Positions 32,416 to 40,556 of a DNA stretch of 64,000 nucleotides are shown in pieces. The stretch is from Sulfitobacter pontiacus (GTDB lineage Bacteria; Pseudomonadota; Alphaproteobacteria; Rhodobacterales; Rhodobacteraceae): contig NZ_CP160849.1 of assembly GCF_040790665.1 (NCBI RefSeq), positions 2,877,501-2,941,500 on the forward strand, written 5' to 3'. The translations under genes were made by a program, and so were the position numbers. Numbering within the stretch: position 1 is the stretch's first letter; each line of letters begins with the position of its first letter. The notes under the pieces are model-generated. The model made no database searches, was not told the origin of the DNA, and saw nothing but the letters and a program-made list of their open reading frames with translations.

Positions 32416-32997
32416 TTAGCCGCCGAAGCCCGTGCGACCGCTGCCCACCTTCCCGAAACCGCCGCGGGATTTCGCCGTCGCACGGGTCATCGGGGTTTTG
32501 CCCACGGTCGTCGCGGGGCGGGTGAATTGCGAGGTGCTGAGCTTGGCGGCCCCCTTGTTGCTGGAATAGGTGCTGGTGCGCGCCGCATTGGTGAACTTGC
32601 CATCCGCCGTCTTATACATCGGCTGGCTTGCGGCCATACCCGACCGCCCGCCCAGCATGTTCCCGATCAGATAGCCCGCGAGCAATGGCATAAAGATACC
32701 GCCCGATCCGCCCTGTGTTTGCTGCGCCTCTGACCCGCAGGCCCCTTCGCCGTGTTGTTCTTCGCAGACATCCAGACTGTTGTAGCGCGGTGCGGATTCC
32801 ACGTGCAGCGTCTCTGCCTCGGCAAAGGCGGTTTCACAATCGGCGGCGGTGAATGTGCCCCCAAAAGACGACTCGTTCTTGCAGCTTTGCACATCGGGAA
32901 AGGCAGCGGCATCAATCTTTTCGTCGCGGCAACCGGCCAGTGTAAAGGCGGTGGCCCCGATGATCGCGATGGCGACGCGTTTTGACCGTTTTGTCAT
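32416..32997 (-). CDS. DUF1190 (YgiB-like) lipoprotein
   Basis: This 193-residue protein has a signal sequence and lipobox FTLAGC (Cys23). The mature part shows FPDVQSCKNESSFGGTFTAADCETAF and RYNSLDVCEEQHGEGACG, with four cysteines likely to form disulfides. A glycine-rich hydrophobic stretch (FMPLLAGYLIGNMLGG) and a long Ser/Thr/Gly-rich tail ending GSGRTGFGG follow. This is the YgiB/UPF0441 family. In E. coli ygiB is paired with ygiC, and the same pairing is found here because the next gene upstream on this strand encodes a YgiC homologue. Function unknown; an envelope role is likely. Confidence 0.85.
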   Translation of the reverse strand: MTKRSKRVAIAIIGATAFTLAGCRDEKIDAAAFPDVQSCKNESSFGGTFTAADCETAFAEAETLHVESAPRYNSLDVCEEQHGEGACGSEAQQTQGGSGGIFMPLLAGYLIGNMLGGRSGMAASQPMYKTADGKFTNAARTSTYSSNKGAAKLSTSQFTRPATTVGKTPMTRATAKSRGGFGKVGSGRTGFGG

Positions 32998-33040
32998 GAT
33001 GATCTGCTTTCTGCTGTGGTGCGGCGATTGGGCGACGATG

Positions 33041-34276
33041 CTAACCGGAATATGGCGCAATGTAATGGGGTTTGAAACGCGACAAATCCTGCGTGATCCT
33101 CGACCGGTCCTCGCGCAGGCCGATGCCCGCACAGGTCTGCCCGATGATCCACGCGCCGACCACGGGGCGCATCCCGTCGAACTGCGGCAAGGGCGCATAG
33201 GCCTGAAGGATACGGGCGTGTTCGGCATACGCCGTGTTGCTGGCACTTTCGATGATCTGGCCGGATTTCACGATCTCGACCGAGGCACCTTCGCGCGACA
33301 GGATCGGTTTGCGCACATGGGCCCGTGCAAGCCCTGCCCGCGCACGGTCAAAGGCATCCGCCGCACGCCCCGTGACAGAGCCGCGCCCCGCCATCGCCTC
33401 GCCCACATCCTGTTCAAAGAACGCAGGGAGAAGGTTCGGGTGATCCTCGAACATCTCCCACAGCACGGGCAGCAGGCCCTTGTTGGACAGCAGCGCTTTC
33501 CATGCGGGTTCAAGGAACAGACAGCCAGAGCCTTCGATGTGGTCCGCGTAATCGTCGCGCAGCAGGTCTTCCCACGGGTAGAGTTTGAACAAGACGGCAA
33601 TGCGCCGGTCCTCATCATCCAGAAACTGCCCGTCATTGCTCAGCGCGATTTTATCAAGGTCGCAATAATGCGCGCCCAACCCCGCCTCGCGCGCGGCCCA
33701 GCCCATAGCCTCTACCGTGCCGTAGTCTTCGGGATTGCCCGCCACGGCGGTGAAATGCAGATCGCTATCGGGTTCGAACACGTCGGCGAAACGGGCGACA
33801 AGCGCCTCGTGGATGCCGTTGAACTGATCCGCCCCCTCGGGCAGGTTGCCTGCCTCTAGCTGATCTTCCAACCACTGCCACTGGAAGGCCGCCGATTCAT
33901 AAAGCGAGGTCGGCGTATCGGCATTATACTCCAGCAACTTGGCAGGCCCCTGCCCGTTATATGCCAGATCGAAGCGGCCATAAATCTCGGGGTCGCCTTG
34001 CTTCCAGCTGTTCGCAATGAGATCACGGTGCGCTTCGGGAATGGCAAGTTTGTCCAACAGCTCTTCGCTGGCAAGGATGTGATCCACCGCCTCGCGGCAC
34101 ATACCATGCAGCGCGGTCGCGGGGTCTTCGATGTCATTTTCAATCTGGTCAAGCGAGAACGCATAGACAGAGGTTTCGTCCCAATAGGGTTCGCCGTGCA
34201 TGTCCGCGAAGGAAAAACCGACCTCTTTGGCGTGGTCGCGCCAGTGGGGCCGTTCGGCTAGTTCTACTCTATGCAT
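33041..34276 (-). CDS. Glutathionylspermidine synthase-like ATP-grasp protein (YgiC family)
   Basis: The 411-residue protein has the ATP-grasp ligase parts of the glutathionylspermidine synthetase C-terminal domain: GRFDLAYNGQGPAKLLEYNADTPTSLYESAAFQW in adjacent blocks (about residues 100-133), LFKLYPWEDLLRDD, FLEPAWKALLSNKGLLPVLW and a C-terminal RKPILSREGASVEIV. It lacks the amidase half of the bifunctional E. coli Gss enzyme, as YgiC and YjfC do. It should ligate an amine to a carboxyl group using ATP, but the substrate is not known and glutathionylspermidine is not established in this group. It forms an operon with the DUF1190 lipoprotein 43 bp downstream. Confidence 0.88.
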   Translation of the reverse strand: MHRVELAERPHWRDHAKEVGFSFADMHGEPYWDETSVYAFSLDQIENDIEDPATALHGMCREAVDHILASEELLDKLAIPEAHRDLIANSWKQGDPEIYGRFDLAYNGQGPAKLLEYNADTPTSLYESAAFQWQWLEDQLEAGNLPEGADQFNGIHEALVARFADVFEPDSDLHFTAVAGNPEDYGTVEAMGWAAREAGLGAHYCDLDKIALSNDGQFLDDEDRRIAVLFKLYPWEDLLRDDYADHIEGSGCLFLEPAWKALLSNKGLLPVLWEMFEDHPNLLPAFFEQDVGEAMAGRGSVTGRAADAFDRARAGLARAHVRKPILSREGASVEIVKSGQIIESASNTAYAEHARILQAYAPLPQFDGMRPVVGAWIIGQTCAGIGLREDRSRITQDLSRFKPHYIAPYSG

Positions 34277-34506
34277 CCGGCCGGACCTTTCGCTCGAAAA
34301 ACTACCGCGGGTTTAATCGCATTGCCCCCGTGGTGCCAGAGCATATCCGCCATTGCAGAACCCGCACCCGCATCAGTCACAAAAACGTCAGACATATCGC
34401 GGAACAACGGGCGCGCCCATTCGTTGAACGGTCTACGCGGTCGTGATTGCGGCGTCCCCAATGACGCCCTGACCGGTATAAGAAATGAATTGAAAGGCCC
34501 AAAAAC

Positions 34507-35181
34507 ATGAAAATTCTCATGGTACTCACCTCCCACGACAAGCTGGGCGACACTGGTAACAAAACCGGTTTCTGGCTCGAAGAGTTCGCGGCCCCCTATT
34601 ATGTGTTCAAGGACGCTGGTGCAGAGATCACTTTGGCATCGCCCAAAGGCGGACAGCCGCCGATTGATCCGTCCAGCGATGCAGATGATGCGCAGACCGA
34701 CGCGACCAAACGGTTCAAGGGCGATGACGCTGCACAGAAAGAGCTGGCCAATACCGAGGTGCTTTCGAGCGTTTCGGCCGACGGTTTTGACGCGATCTTC
34801 TACCCCGGCGGCCACGGCCCGCTATGGGATCTGGCTGAAGACAAGGCCAGCATCAACCTGATCGAAAGCTTTGCCGCCAGCGACCGCCCCGTCGGGGCCG
34901 TCTGCCACGCGCCAGCAGTGTTCAAGCACACCAAAGGCACCGACGACAAACCGCTGGTTTCCGGCAAAACCGTCACCGGTTTCACCAATACCGAGGAAGA
35001 GGCCGTGGGCCTGACCGATGTGGTCCCCTTTCTGGTCGAAGACATGCTCAAGACCAATGGTGGGACCTATAAGAAGGGTGACGACTGGGCATCCTTCGTG
35101 GTGACCGATGGCAAGCTTGTCACCGGACAGAACCCGGCGTCTTCGGAAGAAGCCGCCCACAAGCTATTGTCGCTGCTGTAA
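34507..35181 (+). CDS. DJ-1/PfpI family protein (glutamine amidotransferase-like, Hsp31 type)
   Basis: The 224-residue protein contains the nucleophile elbow VGAVCHAPAVF with Cys133 followed by His134, an upstream Glu in FWLEEFAAPYYVF (Glu25/26), and FYPGGHGPLWDLA. These match the class I glutamine amidotransferase-like DJ-1 superfamily, closest to stress proteins with glyoxalase III or deglycase-like activity. It is cytoplasmic. A strong terminator follows, then the NAD(P)-binding protein gene; both fit a response to reactive carbonyls or oxidants, which is inferred. Confidence 0.87.
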   Translation: MKILMVLTSHDKLGDTGNKTGFWLEEFAAPYYVFKDAGAEITLASPKGGQPPIDPSSDADDAQTDATKRFKGDDAAQKELANTEVLSSVSADGFDAIFYPGGHGPLWDLAEDKASINLIESFAASDRPVGAVCHAPAVFKHTKGTDDKPLVSGKTVTGFTNTEEEAVGLTDVVPFLVEDMLKTNGGTYKKGDDWASFVVTDGKLVTGQNPASSEEAAHKLLSLL

Positions 35182-35187
35182 AAGACC

Positions 35188-35225
35188 GCCCGCTGCGCGA
35201 AGGCCGCGCGGCGGGCAGTTTTTCC
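35188..35225 (+). terminator. Intrinsic terminator after the DJ-1 gene
   Basis: GCCCGC (35188-35193) with inner GCGCG pairs against CGCGC and GCGGGC (35211-35216), followed by AGTTTTT. The stem is strongly GC-rich. Confidence 0.75.
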
Positions 35226-35252
35226 GCGACACGTATAACAAGGATTACAACC

Positions 35253-35849
35253 ATGAATATTCTCGTCGCCGGCGCGACCGGCAAAACCGGTGTCCGCGTC
35301 ACTGAACAACTTCGCGAACAGGGTCACACGCCGATCGCCCTTGTCCGCGATTCCTCTGACACCAGTGCGCTGGCCTCCGACGTGGTGCTGCGCAAGGGGG
35401 ACCTGACCAATCTGACCGCTGACGCCTGCGAAGGCTGCGATGCGGTGATCTTTGCCGCGGGATCCGGCGGGTCCACGGGGCCAGAGATGACCGACAAGGT
35501 CGACCGCGATGGTGCCAAAGATCTGGTTGATATCGCCGCCAAGGCCGGCATCTCGCGCTTTGTGATGCTCAGCAGCGTCGGCGCAGACAACCCCGACCCA
35601 GACAGCGAGCTTGCGCATTATCTGCAAGCCAAACACGAAGCCGACGTGCATCTGCAAAACTCCGGCCTCGAATACGCCATCCTGCGCCCCGTCGCACTGA
35701 CGGATGATGCGGGCAATCGGAATATGATCTTTGGCGACAGCGTTGACGTCAAAGCCAAGGCCGCCCGTGGCGATGTTGCCGCCGCTTTGGTCGATGCTGT
35801 CACCGACCCCGAATGGAAGAACCAGGCTTTGCTGATGCAATCCGCCTGA
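35253..35849 (+). CDS. NAD(P)-binding SDR-like protein
   Basis: This 198-residue atypical short-chain dehydrogenase has the Rossmann motif GATGKTG (7-13), VIFAAGSGGSTGPEMTDKVDRDGA in parts and FVMLSSVGAD. The Tyr-x3-Lys pair can be read as HYLQAKHEAD, the arrangement of the SDR_a5/NmrA-like group. Members reduce or sense NAD(P) state, and some are flavin or biliverdin reductase-like. AAGGATTACAACC precedes the ATG. It is the last gene before the que operon and lies downstream of the DJ-1 terminator. Confidence 0.85.
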   Translation: MNILVAGATGKTGVRVTEQLREQGHTPIALVRDSSDTSALASDVVLRKGDLTNLTADACEGCDAVIFAAGSGGSTGPEMTDKVDRDGAKDLVDIAAKAGISRFVMLSSVGADNPDPDSELAHYLQAKHEADVHLQNSGLEYAILRPVALTDDAGNRNMIFGDSVDVKAKAARGDVAAALVDAVTDPEWKNQALLMQSA

Positions 35850-35862
35850 TCACGGGTTTGCG

Positions 35863-35868
35863 TATAAT
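35863..35868 (+). promoter_or_regulatory. Consensus -10 box of the predicted RNA upstream of queC
   Basis: TATAAT at 35863-35868 is a perfect sigma-70 -10 hexamer 14 bases after the SDR stop codon. No good -35 box is seen at 16-18 bp, so an activator or an extended contact may be needed. Confidence 0.5.
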
Positions 35869-35874
35869 CTGACT

Positions 35875-35950
35875 ACGCGCGGGCACCTCCCACCCGTTCG
35901 CGGGACGAATGCGCCGTGCCGCCAGACCCCACCGGTCTGGAGATTTTTCT
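35875..35950 (+). ncRNA. Predicted small RNA or attenuator-type leader upstream of queCDEF
   Basis: Downstream of a TATAAT box, the segment can fold as outer stem GGCAC (35882-35886) with GTGCC (35916-35920) enclosing CCCG-TTCG-CGGG (35893-35904). The terminator hairpin CCAGACC (35922-35928) with GGTCTGG (35934-35940) and a TTTTT tract (35944-35948) comes next. The motif CACCTCC (35884-35890) equals the anti-Shine-Dalgarno sequence of 16S rRNA and would be partly exposed. About 75 nt long. It could be a free sRNA or a terminator-controlled leader of the que operon, which starts 132 bases later. It does not match the preQ1 riboswitch classes I know. Confidence 0.5.
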
Positions 35951-36082
35951 ATGAGTGACGCTGCGAATGCGACATTTCGCGCCAAATCCGCCGCATTGCC
36001 CCCCTTGGCATCCCTGATCGTCTCGTCTATCAGGCACCTTCCCGGTCGCAGCCTACCCGGGTATCAAAACAAGGGTTAAGAA

Positions 36083-36784
36083 ATGAAAACGATTGTCATC
36101 TGCTCCGGCGGATTGGATTCTGTGTCGCTCGCTCATATGGTGGCGGCCAAGCGCAAGCTGACGGGGCTCGTGTCTTTCGACTACGGCCAACGTCACCGCA
36201 AGGAACTAGACTATGCCGCGCTTTGCGCCAAACGTCTGGATGTTCCCCATGACATCATCGATATGCGCGGGATCGGTGCGGCGCTGACCGGATCCGCGCT
36301 GACCGATGATGTCGATGTACCCGACGGGCATTACGCCGAAGAAACGATGCGGGTCACCGTTGTCCCCAACCGGAATGCGATCATGCTGACGGTCGCCTAT
36401 GGCATTGCCGCCGCACGGGGGGATCAGGCGGTCGCAACCGCGGTGCATGGGGGCGATCACTTTATCTACCCCGACTGCCGCCCCGATTTCACCCAAGCGT
36501 TTGAATTCATGCAATATATGGCGCTGGACGGCTATGCTGATGTATCGCTTTACACGCCTTTCGTGCACCGTTCAAAAGCGGATATCGTGACCGAAGGCCA
36601 GCGCCATAACACCCCCTTTGCCGAAACGTGGTCTTGCTATAAGGGCGGCGTGCATCACTGCGGGCGCTGTGGCACCTGCGTGGAACGGCGCGAGGCTTTC
36701 GATCTGGCGGGGGTTGCCGACCCGACCCAATATGACGACCCCGATTTCTGGGCCGAAGCGGTCAAGCGGAAGATCCTCACCTGA
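36083..36784 (+). CDS. queC: 7-cyano-7-deazaguanine synthase QueC
   Basis: This 233-residue ATP-dependent enzyme converts 7-carboxy-7-deazaguanine and ammonia to preQ0. The PP-loop SGGLDS (8-13) binds ATP; VVPNRNAIML is typical; and a zinc site is formed by the cysteines of SCYKGGVHHCGRCGTC near residue 190-205. AAGGG seven bases before ATG 36083 is a good ribosome-binding site. It is the first gene of queC-queD-queE-queF, in which queC/queD and queD/queE overlap, giving the whole route from GTP product to preQ1 except FolE. Confidence 0.97.
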   Translation: MKTIVICSGGLDSVSLAHMVAAKRKLTGLVSFDYGQRHRKELDYAALCAKRLDVPHDIIDMRGIGAALTGSALTDDVDVPDGHYAEETMRVTVVPNRNAIMLTVAYGIAAARGDQAVATAVHGGDHFIYPDCRPDFTQAFEFMQYMALDGYADVSLYTPFVHRSKADIVTEGQRHNTPFAETWSCYKGGVHHCGRCGTCVERREAFDLAGVADPTQYDDPDFWAEAVKRKILT

Positions 36785-37137
36785 TGTATACCATTACGAA
36801 AGAGTTCCATTTCTCCGCCTCACATCAGCTGTCGCATCTGCCCGATGGCCACCAATGCGCCCGCCTGCACGGGCATAACTATGTCGTGGTGGTGGAGCTT
36901 CGGGCCAAAGAGCTGAACGCCGACGGTTTCGTTCGCGACTACGGAGAGCTGAAGCCGCTCAAGACCTATATAGACGAGACTTTCGATCACCGTCACCTCA
37001 ACGACGTGCTGGATTTTGTCTCCACCGGCGAGAATATGGCGCGTCATCTCTATGAATGGTGCGCGCAGCATTGGCCCGAAACCACCGCCGTCAAAGTCAG
37101 CGAGACGCCAAAGACCTGGGCAGAGTACCGGCCATGA
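36784..37137 (+). CDS. queD: 6-carboxy-tetrahydropterin synthase QueD
   Basis: This 117-residue homologue of 6-pyruvoyl tetrahydropterin synthase makes 6-carboxy-5,6,7,8-tetrahydropterin from dihydroneopterin triphosphate. The zinc histidines and catalytic Cys are in FSASHQL and [11 protein letters not shown] (Cys25, His29, His31). [10 protein letters not shown] and PTGENMA-like [13 protein letters not shown] follow. Its ATG overlaps the last base of the queC stop, and its own stop overlaps the queE start (ATGA). Confidence 0.96.
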   Translation: MYTITKEFHFSASHQLSHLPDGHQCARLHGHNYVVVVELRAKELNADGFVRDYGELKPLKTYIDETFDHRHLNDVLDFVSTGENMARHLYEWCAQHWPETTAVKVSETPKTWAEYRP

Positions 37138-37844
37138 GCCAGCTGCGCATCGCCGAGGTGTTCGGCCCCACGATACAGGGCGAAGGCGCGCTGATCGGTG
37201 AACCCACCGTCTTTGTGCGCACGGGCGGCTGTGACTATCGCTGCGCGTGGTGTGACAGCATGCACGCGGTCGACCCGGCATTCCGCCATGACTGGGCCAG
37301 CATGTCGACCGACGCGGTCTGGCAAGAGGTGCAGCGCCTGTCGGACAACACGCCGCTGACCGTATCCTTGTCAGGCGGCAACCCCGCCATTCAGGACTTC
37401 GCGCCCTTGATCCAATTGGGTCATGCCGCCGGCTACCGTTTTGCCTGCGAGACGCAAGGCTCCATCGCGAAGCCGTGGTTCGGGCAGCTGGATTGTCTTG
37501 TGCTGAGCCCGAAACCACCATCCAGCGGCGAGACGGTGGATTGGGCCGCTTTCGACCGTTGCGTTGCAGCTGGCGAAACGGCGGCCCAGACGGTGATGAA
37601 GATCGTGATATTCGACGACGCGGATTACGATTGGGCCCGCGACGCCGCCACCCGCTACGCCGAACTGCCGCTTTATCTGCAACCGGGCAACGACGAGGTC
37701 GACCCCAGCGTCGCTATCGATCCGCAGGTGCTGGCGGATAAGCTATTGTGGCTGGTGGACAAAACCATGGCAGATCGCTGGTTCACGCCGCGCCTGCTGC
37801 CGCAACTACATGTATTGCTATGGGGCAACAAACGCGGGGTCTGA
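37134..37844 (+). CDS. queE: 7-carboxy-7-deazaguanine synthase QueE (radical SAM)
   Basis: This 236-residue radical SAM enzyme rearranges carboxy-tetrahydropterin to [16 protein letters not shown] is the family opening and [12 protein letters not shown] carries Cys33, Cys37 and Cys40 for the 4Fe-4S cluster with normal Cys-x3-Cys-x2-Cys spacing. [10 protein letters not shown] is the glycine-rich SAM motif. The frame extends upstream inside queD, but ATG 37134 overlapping the queD stop is the natural start. Nineteen bases separate it from queF. Confidence 0.95.
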   Translation: MSQLRIAEVFGPTIQGEGALIGEPTVFVRTGGCDYRCAWCDSMHAVDPAFRHDWASMSTDAVWQEVQRLSDNTPLTVSLSGGNPAIQDFAPLIQLGHAAGYRFACETQGSIAKPWFGQLDCLVLSPKPPSSGETVDWAAFDRCVAAGETAAQTVMKIVIFDDADYDWARDAATRYAELPLYLQPGNDEVDPSVAIDPQVLADKLLWLVDKTMADRWFTPRLLPQLHVLLWGNKRGV

Positions 37845-37862
37845 CCCGCCACCGGAGGATTT

Positions 37863-38324
37863 ATGGAAACGATTTACAGCGATTTGCAGCAGCTTGGCGG
37901 CAAGACAGAGCTTCCCGCCTCGCCCGAAGAAGCGATGCTCGAGAAAGTCGCGAACCCTCAGGCCGATGTCGATTATTGCGTGCGCTTCACCGCGCCCGAG
38001 TTCACCTCGCTTTGCCCGATGACCGGCCAACCCGACTTTGCGCATCTAGTGATTGACTATGTACCGGATCAGTATCTGGTCGAATCCAAATCGCTCAAGC
38101 TTTACCTGGGCGCATTTCGCAACCACGGTGCCTTTCACGAGGATTGCACCGTCTCTATCGGGCGCCGTCTGGTAGAGCTGTTGTCGCCCCGCTGGCTGCG
38201 CATCGGCGGCTATTGGTATCCGCGCGGAGGCATCCCCATCGACGTGTTCTGGCAAACGGGCGAGACCCCCAATAGCGTCTGGATTCCCGATCAAGGCGTG
38301 CCGCCCTATCGCGGGCGCGGATGA
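37863..38324 (+). CDS. queF: NADPH-dependent 7-cyano-7-deazaguanine reductase QueF
   Basis: This 153-residue unimodular QueF reduces the nitrile of preQ0 to the amine preQ1, the precursor inserted in tRNA by Tgt. The catalytic Cys51 lies in [13 protein letters not shown] with Asp58, and the QueF motif [14 protein letters not shown] (74-87) and FHED (92-95) are present. GGAGG before ATG 37863 fits. It closes the operon and is followed by a strong terminator. Confidence 0.97.
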   Translation: METIYSDLQQLGGKTELPASPEEAMLEKVANPQADVDYCVRFTAPEFTSLCPMTGQPDFAHLVIDYVPDQYLVESKSLKLYLGAFRNHGAFHEDCTVSIGRRLVELLSPRWLRIGGYWYPRGGIPIDVFWQTGETPNSVWIPDQGVPPYRGRG

Positions 38325-38361
38325 AGCGAGAGAAGCCCCAGCACTACCTAAGGTAGATCAA

Positions 38362-38397
38362 AGCCGCGCAACGAGTGCCTCGTTGCGCGGCTTTTTT
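38362..38397 (+). terminator. Intrinsic terminator of the que operon
   Basis: A 14-bp perfect stem, AGCCGCGCAACGAG (38362-38375) and CTCGTTGCGCGGCT (38379-38392), with loop TGC is followed by TTTTTTG. This is one of the strongest terminators in the window. Confidence 0.92.
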
Positions 38398-38665
38398 GTG
38401 CTCGGATTTCTCGGCATATTCTTATGCCAAACCTGCCGATTACCTTTAGATATGAGTGCAAAGCCCGGCGATCAGTCAGCCCCGTCTCGCAAGACCAAGA
38501 ACAACTAAAACGTGTTACCGCACGTAAGCTGTTAGCCTTAAAGGTTATTTATCGCTAGACATTGCACTTTTAAATTGCGTTAATATTTCGATAGCGAGTG
38601 ATTTCAGTACGAGTATCGATTTTTACACTTCGCCAAGTTTTTTTGGCAGACATTTCAGGTGACAC
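38398..38665. other. AT-rich gap after the que operon
   Basis: This stretch is clearly less GC-rich than its surroundings, especially 38500-38650, with runs such as TTTTAAATTGCG and GATTTTTACAC. No gene is recognised before ATG 38666. It may hold the promoter of the mini gene that follows or be a remnant of transferred DNA. Confidence 0.4.
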
Positions 38666-38797
38666 ATGTTTTCGAAGCTCGTCCGGGCGCTTTCGCGCGT
38701 GCCGTGCAAATTTGGTATTCATCGCTGGCGTGACAGTACGACCATGCCCCAAAAAGTCTGTACGAGGTGCCACTGTCGGCGACAGACCTACGTTTAA
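38666..38797 (+). CDS. 43-residue zinc-ribbon-like small protein
   Basis: ATG 38666 with AGGTGA at 38657-38662 opens 43 codons ending TAA at 38795-38797. The peptide has basic residues at the N-terminus, then PCKFGIHRWRDS (Cys14, His19, Trp21) and VCTRCHCRRQTYV (Cys32, Cys35, Cys37). The arrangement Cys-x4-His-x-Trp ... Cys-x2-Cys resembles the tiny phage/bacterial zinc-binding proteins of the DUF1660 type. It lies in an AT-rich gap between que terminator and acyl-CoA ligase. Function unknown. Reality of the gene rests on motif and ribosome-binding site only. Confidence 0.5.
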   Translation: MFSKLVRALSRVPCKFGIHRWRDSTTMPQKVCTRCHCRRQTYV

Positions 38798-38895
38798 GGT
38801 CAATGTCTCCGCTTCATAAGGCGCCCTTCTGAAGACCGCATATAACGCTCCTGCCCCGCATATATTCTATACTGTGGGACAGAAGAAAGCTCAGT

Positions 38896-38921
38896 CACCG
38901 GGGCAGCGGCCTGCCCCGGTG
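38896..38921 (-). terminator. Hairpin after the acyl-CoA ligase gene
   Basis: CACCGGGGCAG (38896-38906) and CTGCCCCGGTG (38911-38921) form a perfect 11-bp stem with loop CGGC, ten bases after the minus-strand ligase stop. A short pyrimidine-rich tail follows on the minus strand rather than a pure U run. Confidence 0.65.
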
Positions 38922-38930
38922 AAGCATTCA

Positions 38931-40556
38931 TCAGCCGTTGATCAGCACTTCGCCGAAGCTTTCGCGCAGATCACGTTTCAACACCTTGCCGGTCGCGTTG
39001 CGCGGCAATGCGTCGGTAAATACGACGCGATCAGGGATCTGCCATTTGGCGATCTTGTCTTCGAAGATCGACAGAATCTCTGCCTCGCTCGGGTCCTGGC
39101 CTTCGGCTTTCACCGCAATCAGGATCGGACGTTCGTCCCATTTTTCGTGACGGGCCCCGATGACGGCCGCATCCGCGATTTGCGGGTGACCGATCGCGAT
39201 GTTTTCAAGCTCGACCGAGCTGATCCATTCGCCGCCCGACTTGATGATGTCTTTTGACCGATCACGGATCGTGACATAGCCGTCAGGGTCCATTGTCGCC
39301 ACATCGCCCGTGTCGAACCAACCGTCCTTGTTCAGCGTCTCGCTGCGGGTCTTGCGGAAATAGCTGTCGAGAATCCAGTAGCCCTTGGTGACCAGATCGC
39401 CCTGTGTCACGCCGTCATGTGCCACGGGGTTACCGTCGTCATCAAGGATTTCAAGATCCACACCAAAGACCGGACGACCCTGATTTTCGCGCAGCTTGTT
39501 TTGCGCGTCGGCAGGAAGCTTGGTGTGTTTGGCCAGCAGCTGGTTGATGCTGCCGACGGGCGACATCTCTGTCATGCCCCAGGCGTGGATCGTCTCTACC
39601 CCGTATTTCTCGCGGAAGGCGGTCATCATCGACGGCGGGCAGGCAGAGCCGCCAACAACCGTGCGCTGCAGGCTTTCCAGCTTGCTGCCGATCTTATCCG
39701 CCTCGTTCAGCAGCCCCAGCCAGATGGTTGGAACGCCAAGCGCCAGCGACACATGGTTGGTGTCGATCAGTTTCACCAGAGACGGGCCATCCAGACCGGG
39801 ACCGGGCATTACCATCGCCGCGCCAACCATAGCGCAGGCATAGGGCGCGCCCCAGGCGTTGACGTGGAACATCGGCACGACGGGCAGCACCACATCCTTG
39901 GCCGTGATCGCAATGCTGTCGGCCAGGTTGATCCCGAAGCTGTGCAACACGGTCGAACGGTGTGAATACAGAACGCCCTTGGGGTTACCCGTGGTGCCCG
40001 AAGTGTAGCACAGGCTGGAGGCGGTGTTCTCGTCCAGATCCGGCCAGATGAACTCGGGGTCGCCGCTGGCGATCAGGTCGTCATAGAACTTGATCCCGGG
40101 CAGTTGCGCGGCGGCTTCTTCGTCGGTGCCTTCCATCAGCACGACATGCTCAAGATGTTCAAGCTTGTCCTGAATGCCTGCGATCAGCGGCACAAACGTC
40201 TTGTCGATGAACAGCACCTTATCTTCGGCGTGGTTCAGGATATAGACAAGCTGTTCGGGGAAAAGACGCGGGTTAATGGTGTGGCAGACGAAACCGCCGC
40301 CCGATGCACCAAAGTAGATTTCGAGGTGACGGCGGTTGTTCCAAGCGATGGTGCCGCAGCGCGCCTGCGGGTCCAGCCCCAGATTTGTCAGCGCAGAAGC
40401 CAGCGCACGGGCGTTGCGCGCGACTTGACCCCAAGAGGTCTGCTCCAACCCGCCGGTGGTCTTGACAGAGACAATCTCTGTCTCGCCGTGAAAGCGTTGT
40501 GCGTGTTCGATCAAGCTCGAAATCAGCAGCGGTTTATTCATCATTTGGCCAAGCAT
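38931..40556 (-). CDS. Acyl-CoA ligase, DmdB-like (3-methylmercaptopropionyl-CoA or fatty acyl-CoA ligase)
   Basis: This 541-residue adenylate-forming enzyme activates a carboxylic acid with ATP and CoA. It has the P-loop SLCYTSGTTGNPKGV, HAWGMTEMSPVG, the hinge region GWFDTGDVATMDPDGY and RSKDIIKSGGEWISSVELE, and the C-terminal Lys in NATGKVLKRDLRE. The N-terminus MLGQMMNKPLLISSLIEHA is very like roseobacter DmdB proteins of the DMSP demethylation pathway, so that role is plausible, but medium-chain fatty acids are equally possible. GGGAGGA six bases before ATG 40556 sets the start. It is divergent from a thioesterase gene. Confidence 0.88.
   Translation of the reverse strand: MLGQMMNKPLLISSLIEHAQRFHGETEIVSVKTTGGLEQTSWGQVARNARALASALTNLGLDPQARCGTIAWNNRRHLEIYFGASGGGFVCHTINPRLFPEQLVYILNHAEDKVLFIDKTFVPLIAGIQDKLEHLEHVVLMEGTDEEAAAQLPGIKFYDDLIASGDPEFIWPDLDENTASSLCYTSGTTGNPKGVLYSHRSTVLHSFGINLADSIAITAKDVVLPVVPMFHVNAWGAPYACAMVGAAMVMPGPGLDGPSLVKLIDTNHVSLALGVPTIWLGLLNEADKIGSKLESLQRTVVGGSACPPSMMTAFREKYGVETIHAWGMTEMSPVGSINQLLAKHTKLPADAQNKLRENQGRPVFGVDLEILDDDGNPVAHDGVTQGDLVTKGYWILDSYFRKTRSETLNKDGWFDTGDVATMDPDGYVTIRDRSKDIIKSGGEWISSVELENIAIGHPQIADAAVIGARHEKWDERPILIAVKAEGQDPSEAEILSIFEDKIAKWQIPDRVVFTDALPRNATGKVLKRDLRESFGEVLING

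Noticed and set aside
34264-34395. A 43-codon minus-strand frame overlapping the start of the YgiC-like gene
   Set aside because: No ribosome-binding site and no recognisable motif; the overlap with a well-supported gene start makes it unlikely.
35951-36079. A 42-codon frame just before queC
   Set aside because: It begins directly in the terminator U tract with no ribosome-binding site and shows no recognisable protein pattern.
35869-36082. Possible preQ1 riboswitch before queC
   Set aside because: The A-rich tail and pseudoknot of type I and the patterns of types II and III are not seen. I therefore report only a structured RNA of unknown class.
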